DNA from: an uncultured Collinsella sp.
GTDB lineage: Bacteria; Actinomycetota; Coriobacteriia; Coriobacteriales; Coriobacteriaceae
Direction: 5' to 3'
Length of the DNA: 5,575 nt
Assembly: GCA_958428675.1 (NCBI GenBank)
Contig: CAUAGV010000125.1
Span: 1 to 5,575 of the forward strand
Shown here: piece by piece, positions 1-5,575 of the stretch
How positions within the stretch are numbered: the first letter of the stretch is position 1
Layout: each line of letters opens with the position of its first letter
Translations under genes and position numbers: made by a program
The notes under the pieces: generated by a model
Databases searched by the model: none
The model's input: the letters and a program-made list of their open reading frames with translations, nothing else
What the model was told of the DNA's origin: nothing

Positions 1-1
1 C

Positions 2-25
2 GCGCTCAAGAGCCGTCTGAACTAG
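2..25 (+). CDS. Possible C-terminal end of an upstream gene (partial)
   Basis: Reading from position 2 gives seven codons (ALKSRLN) followed by a TAG stop at 23-25, 27 nt before the fakA start. The spacing and same-strand orientation would fit the end of the preceding operon gene. In many Gram-positive genomes fakA follows rpmB and/or an Asp23/YloU-family gene, but seven residues are too few to assign a family. The other forward frame starting at position 1 stays open past the fakA start, so the choice of frame here is inference. Confidence 0.3.
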   Translation, partial: ALKSRLN

Positions 26-35
26 CATCCGAAAA

Positions 36-40
36 CGGAG
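36..40 (+). promoter_or_regulatory. Weak ribosome binding site of fakA
   Basis: CGGAG is the only purine-rich Shine-Dalgarno-like element before the fakA ATG at 53. Its spacing of 12 nt is longer than the usual 5-9 nt. No other ATG, GTG or TTG lies in frame between the TAG at 23-25 and position 53, so the ATG is still the best start. Confidence 0.45.
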
Positions 41-52
41 ATTCAAATACCC

Positions 53-1714
53 ATGATTGCAAAGACCATTCGCACCTGTTTTCCGATCGCTGCGGCTGCC
101 GTTTCCGACAAGGCCGAGGAGATCAATAAGCTCAACGTCTTCCCCGTGCCCGACGGTGACACCGGCACCAACATGTCGCTCACGCTCGCCTCGGTGACCA
201 AGGAGCTCTCCGCTCTTCCCGCCGACGCCGACATGGAGGCCATCGCCGGCGCCATCACCCACGGTTCCCTGATGGGCGCCCGCGGCAACTCCGGTGTCAT
301 CACCTCGCAGATCCTGCGCGGTGTGGCCGAGGGTCTCGTTTCTGCCGATGAGCCCATTACGTCCGCCAACATCGCCTATGCGTTCCGCCGAGCCGTCAAG
401 GTCGCCTTCCAGGCCGTCCGCAAGCCCATCGAGGGCACGATCCTCACGGTGCTGCGCGATGTCTCGACCAAGGCCGACGAGTGCGAGAAGAAGAAGTTCT
501 CGGCCGAGGACGCGCTCGACGCTATCGTCGTCGAGGCATATCAGTCTGTCGCCCGCACGCCCGACCTGCTGCCCGTTCTGAAGGAGAACGGCGTGGTTGA
601 CTCCGGCGCCTTCGGCTTTGCTATTTTCCTTGAGAACTTTGTTGCCGCCGCGCTTGGCCGCAGCACCGTTGTCGAGGATTTCTCCGCCACGTTTGATTCC
701 GCCGGCTCTGCCCGCGACGCGGCCCTTGGTCGTGTTGAGATCGAGGCCAACGACGACTGGGAGGGCTCGGAGTTCCGCTACTGCAACGAGTTCCTCTTTA
801 AGGCCGACGCTCCCTTTGACGAGGACGAGTGCCTCAAGTTCCTGGGTTCCATGGGCGACTGCGAGCTGCTCGTGGGCGCCTATCCCGACTACAAGATCCA
901 TGTGCACTCCAACACCCCCAACCTGGTGCTCGAGCACATGCTGCAGCTTGGTCAGATCTACGAAGTCTTTATCCACAACATGGAGATGGAGGCCCACGAC
1001 CGTACCGCCAAGATCCACGAGGACCAGGAAAAGGCCGCCGAGCCCGCAAAGGCCCTGGGCTTTGTCGCCGTTGCCGCCGGTTCCGGCGAGGCCGACATCC
1101 TCAAGTCCCTCGGCGTTGACGTGATCGTGTCCGGTGGCCAGACCATGAACCCCTCGACTGCAGACCTGCTGGGCGCGGTGGACCAGGTCAACGCGACCTC
1201 GGTCATCATTCTGCCCAACAACGGCAACATCCGCATGGCCGCCGAGGCCGCTGCCTCAGCCTGCACCGACAAGAAGGTCGCCGTCGTTCCCACCAAGACC
1301 GTTCCGCAGGCCTTCTCCGCGCTGTTCGCGGTCCTACCCGATTCCGAGCTTGAGGATGCCGTCGCCGCTATGGTCGACGCCATCAGCGAGGTCCGCGATG
1401 GCGAGGTCACCCGTGCCGTGCGCGACTCCAGCGCCTCTGACGGCTCTCCGATTCACTCCGGTGATGTCATGGGCATCATTGCCGGCTCCATTGACGTGGT
1501 CGGCTCCGACGTGAAGCAGGTCACGCTCGATTGCATCAACCGCATGCAGGAGGAAGAGGAGGGCGATGCGCTGACGATTCTGGCCGGCGAGGAACTGTCC
1601 GATGAGGCCTTCCAGGAGATCGTCGACGCCATTGAGGAGGCTCAGCCCGATCTGGAGATTGACGCCCATCGTGGCGAGCAGCCGCTCTATCCCGTGATCT
1701 TCTCGATCGAGTAG
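53..1714 (+). CDS. fakA: Fatty acid kinase ATP-binding subunit FakA (YloV/DAK2 family)
   Basis: FakA is a cytosolic kinase subunit that phosphorylates a fatty acid held by a FakB (DegV-family) carrier. The acyl-phosphate product feeds phospholipid synthesis through PlsX/PlsY. The 553-residue protein has the full family layout. The N-terminal DAK2/DhaL-like kinase domain (about 1-200) contains NVFPVPDGDTGTN at 28-40, where D34 and D36 should bind Mg-ATP, GARGNSGVI at 75-83, KPIEGT at 124-129 and NGVVDSGA at 179-186. A middle domain has C244 (in YCNEF) and H283/H285 (HVH), matching the Cys-His-His zinc site known in S. aureus FakA. A DegV-like C-terminal domain (about 330-553) contains SGGQTMNPST at 360-369 and LPNNGNI at 387-393, and the chain ends in the typical YPVIFSIE. 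Length and ends are normal, so the gene looks intact. The first Met fits the short N-terminus of the family. No fakB lies in the window. recG follows after 10 nt, as in many Gram-positive genomes. Generic annotations would read 'DAK2 domain-containing protein'. Confidence 0.93.
   Translation: MIAKTIRTCFPIAAAAVSDKAEEINKLNVFPVPDGDTGTNMSLTLASVTKELSALPADADMEAIAGAITHGSLMGARGNSGVITSQILRGVAEGLVSADEPITSANIAYAFRRAVKVAFQAVRKPIEGTILTVLRDVSTKADECEKKKFSAEDALDAIVVEAYQSVARTPDLLPVLKENGVVDSGAFGFAIFLENFVAAALGRSTVVEDFSATFDSAGSARDAALGRVEIEANDDWEGSEFRYCNEFLFKADAPFDEDECLKFLGSMGDCELLVGAYPDYKIHVHSNTPNLVLEHMLQLGQIYEVFIHNMEMEAHDRTAKIHEDQEKAAEPAKALGFVAVAAGSGEADILKSLGVDVIVSGGQTMNPSTADLLGAVDQVNATSVIILPNNGNIRMAAEAAASACTDKKVAVVPTKTVPQAFSALFAVLPDSELEDAVAAMVDAISEVRDGEVTRAVRDSSASDGSPIHSGDVMGIIAGSIDVVGSDVKQVTLDCINRMQEEEEGDALTILAGEELSDEAFQEIVDAIEEAQPDLEIDAHRGEQPLYPVIFSIE
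969..977 (+). other. Perfect DnaA-box 9-mer inside fakA
   Basis: TTATCCACA matches the high-affinity consensus DnaA box exactly. It lies in the fakA coding sequence, covering parts of the codons for Phe-Ile-His. I saw no second box nearby and no AT-rich unwinding region, so this is not an origin. It may be a chance match or an isolated DnaA-binding site. Confidence 0.35.
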
Positions 1715-1724
1715 GCATCTGCCC

Positions 1725-3902
1725 ATGTCCGAGCTGTGCTCCGTGCCGCGCGTCTCGGAGCGCTTTGCCCAGAGCAATGCGCTCGACGAGGATATCGCGC
1801 GACTCAAATATGTTTCGTGTAAACGTGAGGAGGCCCTTCGCCGTCTGGGAATTCGGACGGTGGGGGACCTCCTTCTCCATATCCCTCATCGATACCTGGA
1901 CTTTACGCGCTCCTGGTCCATCGAGATGGCGCCCATCGGTACCGTGTGCACCATCATCGCCACGGTCGACCGTATTGTCCAAAAGCAGCCGCGTCCGCGC
2001 ATGCAGGTGACCGAGGTCTCACTCGTTGACGAGACGGGCGTGCTGCAGGTCGCCTTTTTCCGCCAGCCCTGGATTGCCCAGCAGCTTAAGCAGGGCGACC
2101 GCCTGGCCGTGATGGGTAAGGTCGAGTTTGCCTACGGCTTTAAGCAGATGGCCTCGCCGCACTTTGAAAAGCTTGAGGAAGGGCGCGCCGCAGGCACTAT
2201 TTTGCCGGTCCATTATGTGAGTGATGGCGTGAGCCAGGCGTGGATGCGCCGCATCGTAAGTGGCGCGCTCGAGCTCGTCGGCAATCCCTTCGACCCGATT
2301 CCCGCGCGCTTGCGCGTTAAACGTCGCCTGATGAGCAATGCTCGTGCGCTTCGATCGATCCACTTTCCCTCGAGCATGGCTGAGCGCGATATCGCGCGCG
2401 CACGGCTTGCCTACGAGGAGTGCCTCTACCTGCAGCTGGCGCTGCGCCTGCGCAACGACGGCGGTCTGATCGATGTGGTGCCCTACGCCCACGCCGCGGG
2501 TGAGCACCTGGCCGCGCTCAAGCAGGCCCTGCCGTTTTCGCTGAGCGACGAGCAGGAGGCCGCGTTCCAAGATATCCTGCGCGATATGTGCGATGGCGGG
2601 CGCGTGATGAACCGCCTGCTGCTGGGCGATGTCGGTACCGGTAAGACCGCCGTTGCCGCCTGCGCGCTGGCTGTGGCTGCCGATAGCGGCACGCAGGCCT
2701 GCGTTATGGCGCCCACGGGCGTGCTGGCGCGTCAATATGCCGATAAGTCCGGCCCCTTGCTCTCGCAGGCCGGCATGACCTGGGCGCTCCTGACGGGCGC
2801 CACGCCGGCCGCAGAGCGCGAGCGCATCCATGCACAGCTGGAATCGGGAGAGCTTGACGTGCTCTTTGGCACCCATGCGGTGCTTTCGGATGACGTTGCG
2901 TTCAAGCATCTGTCGCTTGTTGTCATCGATGAACAGCACCGGTTTGGCGTCGGCCAACGCAATGCCTTGCGCGCGAAGGGCCCCGGTGCCGATCTGCTCG
3001 TTATGACGGCAACGCCCATCCCGCGTACGATGGCGCTTTCGGTCTACGGCGATCTGGACACGAGCATCATCCGCCATCGGCCCGTCCCTGGCGCTGGCGT
3101 GACGACACGCGTGCTTACCGAGTCGAGCCGCGACCTTGCCTATGCCGCCATCCGCGAGGCGCATGAAAAGGGTCAGCAGGCCTACGTGATTTGCCCGCTC
3201 GTGGAGCCGAGTGACTCGGCCGATGATCTGGAGGACGTTCCCGGTATCGCCCGCGACGACGAGGGCCGCGTGGCGGTCCCCGTGCCGCTGCACGATACAG
3301 CGACCGAGCTCGACCGACTGCGCCTGGCGTTGCCGGGTCTTGCCATCGAGCGCCTTCACGGCCGCATGCCAGCGGGGGAGAAGGACCAGGTTATCGATGC
3401 CTTCAAGCGTGGCGAGATCGACGTTCTCGTCTCGACTACGGTGGTTGAGGTGGGCGTCGACGTGCCCAACGCCACCGTCATGGTCATCGAGAATGGCGAG
3501 CGCTTTGGGTTGGCGGCCTTGCACCAGCTGCGCGGGCGCGTGGGCCGCGGCAGCGTGTCGGGTACGTGCCTGGTCATGACGCACTCCAAGGGCAATGGCG
3601 GCGCGTCGGCGGCACAAGACCGCCTCCAGTCACTCGAGAAGACCTCGGACGGCTTTACGCTCGCCCAGATGGATCTGCGTTTGCGCCACGAGGGCGAGAT
3701 TCTTGGCTACCGTCAGCATGGCGGCGTGACCCTGCGCTTTGTGGACCTTGACGCCGACGAGGAATTGATCGAATGGGCCCATTTGGACGCGGTCGAGCTC
3801 TTGCGGTATGCTTGCAACCTTGACTCTGTGGCGACGCGCCCCCTACGCGATGCGGTCGCCATGCGGTATCGACATATCTTTAAGGAGGTCAGCGGAGGAT
3901 GA
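1725..3902 (+). CDS. recG: ATP-dependent DNA helicase RecG
   Basis: RecG is a monomeric superfamily 2 double-strand DNA translocase that remodels stalled replication forks and branch-migrates Holliday junctions. This copy has 725 residues, against 693 in E. coli. The N-terminal region has a helix-hairpin-like segment (LGIRTVGDLLLHIPHRY, about 41-57) and then the OB-fold wedge domain (about 70-160). The helicase motifs are complete: Walker A GDVGTGKT at 301-308, motif Ia APTGVLARQ, Walker B DEQH at 402-405, motif III TATP at 428-431, motif V STTVVEVGVDVPNA at 570-583 and motif VI QLRGRVGR at 601-608. The TRG-type translocation region follows from G643 (GFTLAQMDLRLR, then GEILGYRQHGG to 667). 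An acidic stretch of about 25 residues after CPLVEPSD (about 499-524) looks like an insert relative to typical RecG. The ATG at 1725 follows the fakA stop by 10 nt and has no clear Shine-Dalgarno. An in-frame TGA at 1695-1697 limits any upstream start, and ATG is the only standard start codon in that interval. Translation may depend on coupling to fakA. The 3' end overlaps rsmD by 4 nt. Confidence 0.96.
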   Translation: MSELCSVPRVSERFAQSNALDEDIARLKYVSCKREEALRRLGIRTVGDLLLHIPHRYLDFTRSWSIEMAPIGTVCTIIATVDRIVQKQPRPRMQVTEVSLVDETGVLQVAFFRQPWIAQQLKQGDRLAVMGKVEFAYGFKQMASPHFEKLEEGRAAGTILPVHYVSDGVSQAWMRRIVSGALELVGNPFDPIPARLRVKRRLMSNARALRSIHFPSSMAERDIARARLAYEECLYLQLALRLRNDGGLIDVVPYAHAAGEHLAALKQALPFSLSDEQEAAFQDILRDMCDGGRVMNRLLLGDVGTGKTAVAACALAVAADSGTQACVMAPTGVLARQYADKSGPLLSQAGMTWALLTGATPAAERERIHAQLESGELDVLFGTHAVLSDDVAFKHLSLVVIDEQHRFGVGQRNALRAKGPGADLLVMTATPIPRTMALSVYGDLDTSIIRHRPVPGAGVTTRVLTESSRDLAYAAIREAHEKGQQAYVICPLVEPSDSADDLEDVPGIARDDEGRVAVPVPLHDTATELDRLRLALPGLAIERLHGRMPAGEKDQVIDAFKRGEIDVLVSTTVVEVGVDVPNATVMVIENGERFGLAALHQLRGRVGRGSVSGTCLVMTHSKGNGGASAAQDRLQSLEKTSDGFTLAQMDLRLRHEGEILGYRQHGGVTLRFVDLDADEELIEWAHLDAVELLRYACNLDSVATRPLRDAVAMRYRHIFKEVSGG
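3882..3889 (+). promoter_or_regulatory. Strong ribosome binding site of rsmD, inside recG
   Basis: AAGGAGGT is a near-perfect complement of the 16S rRNA 3' end, placed 9 nt before the rsmD ATG at 3899. It lies within the last codons of recG (Lys-Glu-Val). A second GGAGG directly abuts the ATG and is too close to function. The site fixes the rsmD start and supports coupled translation. Confidence 0.85.
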
Positions 3903-4555
3903 GAATCATCGGCGGCGAATGGCGCGGTCGTAAGATCGAGGAGCCCCGTGGTCGCGATGTCACCCGCCCCACGACCGATCGTGTGCGCGAGGCATGCGCA
4001 TCTATGGTCATGTCGGCATTCGACTTCGATCTTGACGAGGTCCGCGTGCTGGACGCCTTTGGCGGCTCCGGCGCTTTGGGTATCGAGATGCTCTCACGTG
4101 GTGCCCGCTCGCTCACGACGTTCGAGATCGATCGGAATGCCGCGCGGCTCATTACCAAGAATATCGAGTCGCTCTGCCGTGACCGTGCGCGTTGGCGCGT
4201 GATAACGGGCGACATGCTGGCGAGTGCCTCGCGCAGTCGTGTGCCGGGCGGCCCCTTTGATCTGGTCCTGCTCGACCCGCCCTATGCTTTTGGTGCCGAG
4301 CCGGTCGAGGAGCTGCTGCAGAACCTGGCTCAGCAGGGTCTGCTTGCACCTAGCGCTTATGCCCTGTTTGAGCATGCCGCCGCCGATGCGGGCGCGCATC
4401 CGGCAGGTTTTGAGATCGTGCGCGAGAAGCGCTACGGCATTACCTCGGTCGACCTGCTTCGTTGGGTCGGCGATGACGATGGTGAGGGCGATAACGCCAG
4501 CACCGATGCTGACAACAACGATGCCACGACGTTTCAGGAGGACGCCCATGAATGA
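3899..4555 (+). CDS. rsmD: 16S rRNA (guanine(966)-N2)-methyltransferase RsmD
   Basis: RsmD transfers a methyl group from S-adenosylmethionine to N2 of 16S rRNA G966 (E. coli numbering) during small-subunit assembly. The 218-residue protein opens with the family signature RIIGGEWRGRK (2-12) and continues with TRPTTDRVREA at 22-32, which is typical of RsmD. The SAM-binding motif I is LDAFGGSGALGIE at 51-63, and the catalytic NPPY-type motif is DPPY at 126-129. The Rossmann-fold core ends near W189. Residues 191-218 form an acidic, low-complexity tail (11 Asp/Glu, no Lys/Arg) that the usual shorter family members lack. The start overlaps the recG stop in an ATGA arrangement and has an excellent Shine-Dalgarno. 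The 3' end overlaps coaD by 8 nt. Pairing of rsmD with coaD is widespread in bacteria (for example ylbH-coaD in Bacillus) and supports both calls. Confidence 0.94.
   Translation: MRIIGGEWRGRKIEEPRGRDVTRPTTDRVREACASMVMSAFDFDLDEVRVLDAFGGSGALGIEMLSRGARSLTTFEIDRNAARLITKNIESLCRDRARWRVITGDMLASASRSRVPGGPFDLVLLDPPYAFGAEPVEELLQNLAQQGLLAPSAYALFEHAAADAGAHPAGFEIVREKRYGITSVDLLRWVGDDDGEGDNASTDADNNDATTFQEDAHE
4535..4542 (+). promoter_or_regulatory. Strong ribosome binding site of coaD, inside rsmD
   Basis: CAGGAGGA lies inside the last codons of rsmD, with 5 nt between it and the coaD ATG at 4548. It decides the coaD start: the same frame stays open far upstream, but that extension is the rsmD region read out of frame and has no similarity to CoaD. 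Confidence 0.85.
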
Positions 4556-5045
4556 CACCATCAACCGCGTGATCGTCCCGGGCACCTTCGATCCCATCAC
4601 GTTTGGCCATATCGACGTCATCCGCCGCGCCCGCCGCATCTTTCCCAGCGTGATCGTCGCTGTTGCCGAGTCGCAGGGTAAAAACGGTGTGGGTACCACG
4701 TTTATGCTCGATGAGCGCGTGGCGCTGGCCCGCGAGGCGCTCGGTGATATCGACGGCGTCGAGGTCCTGCCCTTTACCGGCCTCTTGGTCGACTTCGCTC
4801 GCGAGCAGGGGGCGGGGGCCGTGGTCAAGGGCCTGCGCGCCATGACCGACTTTGAGTACGAGCTGCAGCAGGCAGATCTCAACTATCGCTTGGATAACGA
4901 GCTGGAGTCCATCTTTGTCATGAGTGCGCCGCAGTACGGCTATATCTCGAGCTCGGTCGTTCGCCAGATTGCCTCACTCGGCAGCGATGTATCGACGTTT
5001 GTCCCGCCCAACGTGGTCGAAGCGCTCAGACATCGCTTTTCGTGA
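4548..5045 (+). CDS. coaD: Phosphopantetheine adenylyltransferase CoaD
   Basis: CoaD catalyses the penultimate step of coenzyme A synthesis: ATP plus 4'-phosphopantetheine gives dephospho-CoA plus pyrophosphate. The enzyme is a cytosolic hexamer in characterised species. The 165-residue length is typical (about 160). Visible motifs are the nucleotidyltransferase signature PGTFDPITFGHID at 11-23, with the (H/T)xGH-type element ending at H21, the KGLRAMTDFEYE segment at 94-105, the conserved ELESIFVMS stretch, and the ATP-binding ISSSVVR at 133-139. K94 stands where E. coli has Arg88. As I recall, mycobacterial CoaD also has Lys there, so this is an actinobacterial-type variant and not a defect. 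The start overlaps rsmD by 8 nt and has a well-placed Shine-Dalgarno. It appears to be the last gene of the fakA-recG-rsmD-coaD unit, since a 68-nt gap with a candidate promoter follows. Confidence 0.96.
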   Translation: MNDTINRVIVPGTFDPITFGHIDVIRRARRIFPSVIVAVAESQGKNGVGTTFMLDERVALAREALGDIDGVEVLPFTGLLVDFAREQGAGAVVKGLRAMTDFEYELQQADLNYRLDNELESIFVMSAPQYGYISSSVVRQIASLGSDVSTFVPPNVVEALRHRFS

Positions 5046-5069
5046 CGTTTTTTATTGCCTGGTGGCATG

Positions 5070-5078
5070 TGGTAAACT
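5070..5078 (+). promoter_or_regulatory. Candidate extended -10 promoter for the SepIVA-like gene
   Basis: TGGTAAACT fits an extended -10 element (TGnTAnnnT; 4 of 6 matches to TATAAT plus the upstream TG). It lies in the only non-coding gap of the window, about 35 nt before the next start codon. No good -35 hexamer is present at 16-18 nt spacing; the region there is a T-rich run (5048-5056). Transcription would start near 5085 and give a short leader. This is a pattern match only. Confidence 0.4.
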
Positions 5079-5101
5079 AGCACGATGATATGTTACCTAT
5101 G

Positions 5102-5108
5102 AAAGGAG
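5102..5108 (+). promoter_or_regulatory. Ribosome binding site of the SepIVA-like gene
   Basis: AAAGGAG is followed by 5 nt and then ATG at 5114. It is a standard strong site and supports that ATG as the start. The earlier ATGs at 5085 and 5099 lack such a site. Confidence 0.8.
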
Positions 5109-5113
5109 ACCGG

Positions 5114-5575
5114 ATGCCGGGCGAGAATTTTCCTGGCGATAGGATCGTCAGCTTGGTCGATGAGCTCGAAGGGCTGATCGAGGAAGCCAAGCCGCCTTTC
5201 GGCAAGAACGCTCAGTTCAAGGTCATCGACGCCGACGTGTTCTTCAACATCCTCGACGAGATCCGCATGAGCTATCCCGAGGAGTGGCAGAAGTCCCGCC
5301 GTATCCTTAAGGAGCGCGAGGAGCTTATGGCTTCCGCCGCCGCTCAGGCCGATTCCATCATCGCCGACGCTCAGCAGCAGGCCCTCACCATTGCCGGTGA
5401 GCAGGAGATCGTCCGCTTAGCACAGCAGCAGGCCGACGACATCCGCGATCGCGCCCAGCAGTACGAGCGCGAGACGCGTTATGCAGCCGAGGACTACGCA
5501 GAGCAGGTCTTTACGCACCTGGAGGAGAACCTCAAGAGCCTGACCGGCACCGTTACCCGTTGCCGTCAGCAGCTT
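5114..5575 (+). CDS. SepIVA/DivIVA-like coiled-coil protein (partial, 3' end outside window)
   Basis: The frame is open for 154 codons from the ATG to the window edge without a stop, so the gene is cut by the window and not broken. The N-terminal part (about 10-60) includes a short helix, a Pro/Gly break (PPFG at 27-30) and the motif VIDADVFFNILDEIR at 37-51 followed by SYPEEW. From about residue 60 to 140 it is a charged, Ala/Gln-rich helical coiled coil with repeated A-x-x-x-A-D patterns. It has no signal peptide and no membrane segment. This architecture and the position directly after coaD resemble the actinobacterial DivIVA-domain protein SepIVA (Rv2927c in M. tuberculosis), which acts in cell growth and division in mycobacteria. 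The segment near 128-154 (YAEQ to CRQQL) resembles the C-terminal part of that protein as I recall it. Such proteins are often auto-annotated as 'ATPase' or 'ATP synthase subunit B' because of the coiled coil; no ATP-binding motif is visible, so I would not accept those names. Family membership is an inference from pattern and context. Confidence 0.7.
   Translation, partial: MPGENFPGDRIVSLVDELEGLIEEAKPPFGKNAQFKVIDADVFFNILDEIRMSYPEEWQKSRRILKEREELMASAAAQADSIIADAQQQALTIAGEQEIVRLAQQQADDIRDRAQQYERETRYAAEDYAEQVFTHLEENLKSLTGTVTRCRQQL

Noticed and set aside
2384..2397. A perfect 14-bp palindrome, GCGCGATATCGCGC, within recG
   Set aside because: It encodes ordinary residues (Glu-Arg-Asp-Ile-Ala-Arg region) with preferred codons, and alternating GC-rich codons readily give such palindromes. 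No matching second site or regulatory context was seen.
2019..3617. A 532-codon open frame on the - strand opposite recG
   Set aside because: It lies wholly antisense to a RecG gene with all motifs intact. Its product is rich in His/Arg/Gln/Ala with no recognisable domain. Long antisense open frames are expected in GC-rich, codon-biased genes.
4224..4547. An N-terminal extension of CoaD of 108 residues in the same frame
   Set aside because: The extension is rsmD read in another frame. The CoaD family starts just before the PGTFDP motif, and a strong Shine-Dalgarno sits before the ATG at 4548.
4094..4882. A 262-codon open frame on the - strand across rsmD and coaD
   Set aside because: It spans two well-supported genes, has low-complexity Ser/Arg/Thr-rich composition and no recognisable domain, so it is a shadow frame.
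5019..5053. A Rho-independent terminator at the end of coaD
   Set aside because: The possible stem (GAAGCG pairing with CGCTTT around a 9-nt loop) is only 5-6 bp with one G-U pair, lies inside the coaD coding end, and is separated from the six-T run by CGTGACG. It is too weak to call.
5056..5067. A small hairpin TGCC-TGGT-GGCA in the coaD downstream gap
   Set aside because: The stem is only 4 bp with no flanking pairing, and it lies upstream of the candidate -10, so there is no reason to assign a function.
1..5575. Mobile elements, CRISPR repeats, tRNA or rRNA genes, riboswitches or defence genes
   Set aside because: Coding sequence fills nearly the whole window with intact housekeeping genes. 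I saw no inverted or direct repeat pairs, transposase motifs, spaced repeats or structured RNA leaders.

Overview
The window is a compact, almost fully coding stretch of a high-GC bacterial chromosome (well above 55% G+C by eye). All credible genes are on the + strand. Gene content and protein sequences fit the phylum Actinomycetota, most likely class Coriobacteriia and a Collinsella-like genus. That placement rests on codon use, the actinobacterial gene order and recalled protein similarity; no search was run.

Layout: (1) Positions 1-52 hold a possible last few codons of an upstream gene and the leader of the first full gene. (2) 53-1714 is a complete FakA/YloV-type fatty-acid kinase ATP-binding subunit (DAK2/DegV-like). 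(3) 1725-3902 is a complete RecG branch-migration helicase. (4) 3899-4555 is RsmD, the 16S rRNA guanine-N2 methyltransferase. (5) 4548-5045 is CoaD, phosphopantetheine adenylyltransferase. (6) 5046-5113 is the only real intergenic gap; it carries a candidate extended -10 promoter and a Shine-Dalgarno sequence. (7) From 5114 to the window end runs the 5' part of a coiled-coil DivIVA/SepIVA-like gene, cut by the window edge.

fakA, recG, rsmD and coaD look like one transcription unit: gaps are 10 nt, then overlaps of 4 nt and 8 nt. The rsmD and coaD ribosome binding sites lie inside the preceding genes, which implies translational coupling. The order DAK2 protein - recG - rsmD - coaD - SepIVA-like coiled coil is a conserved actinobacterial housekeeping neighbourhood, typically followed by yceD/DUF177, rpmF and rnc. 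The genes do not form one pathway. They join acyl-phosphate production (FakA), coenzyme A synthesis (CoaD), ribosome maturation (RsmD), replication-fork repair (RecG) and probably cell growth or division (the coiled-coil protein).

I found no mobile element, CRISPR array, tRNA, rRNA, defence system or sign of recent transfer, and no undescribed system I could defend. The points most worth a second look are the unusually short SepIVA-like protein with its own promoter, lineage-type variations in RecG (an acidic insert and a divergent TRG region), an acidic tail on RsmD, and a perfect DnaA-box 9-mer inside fakA.
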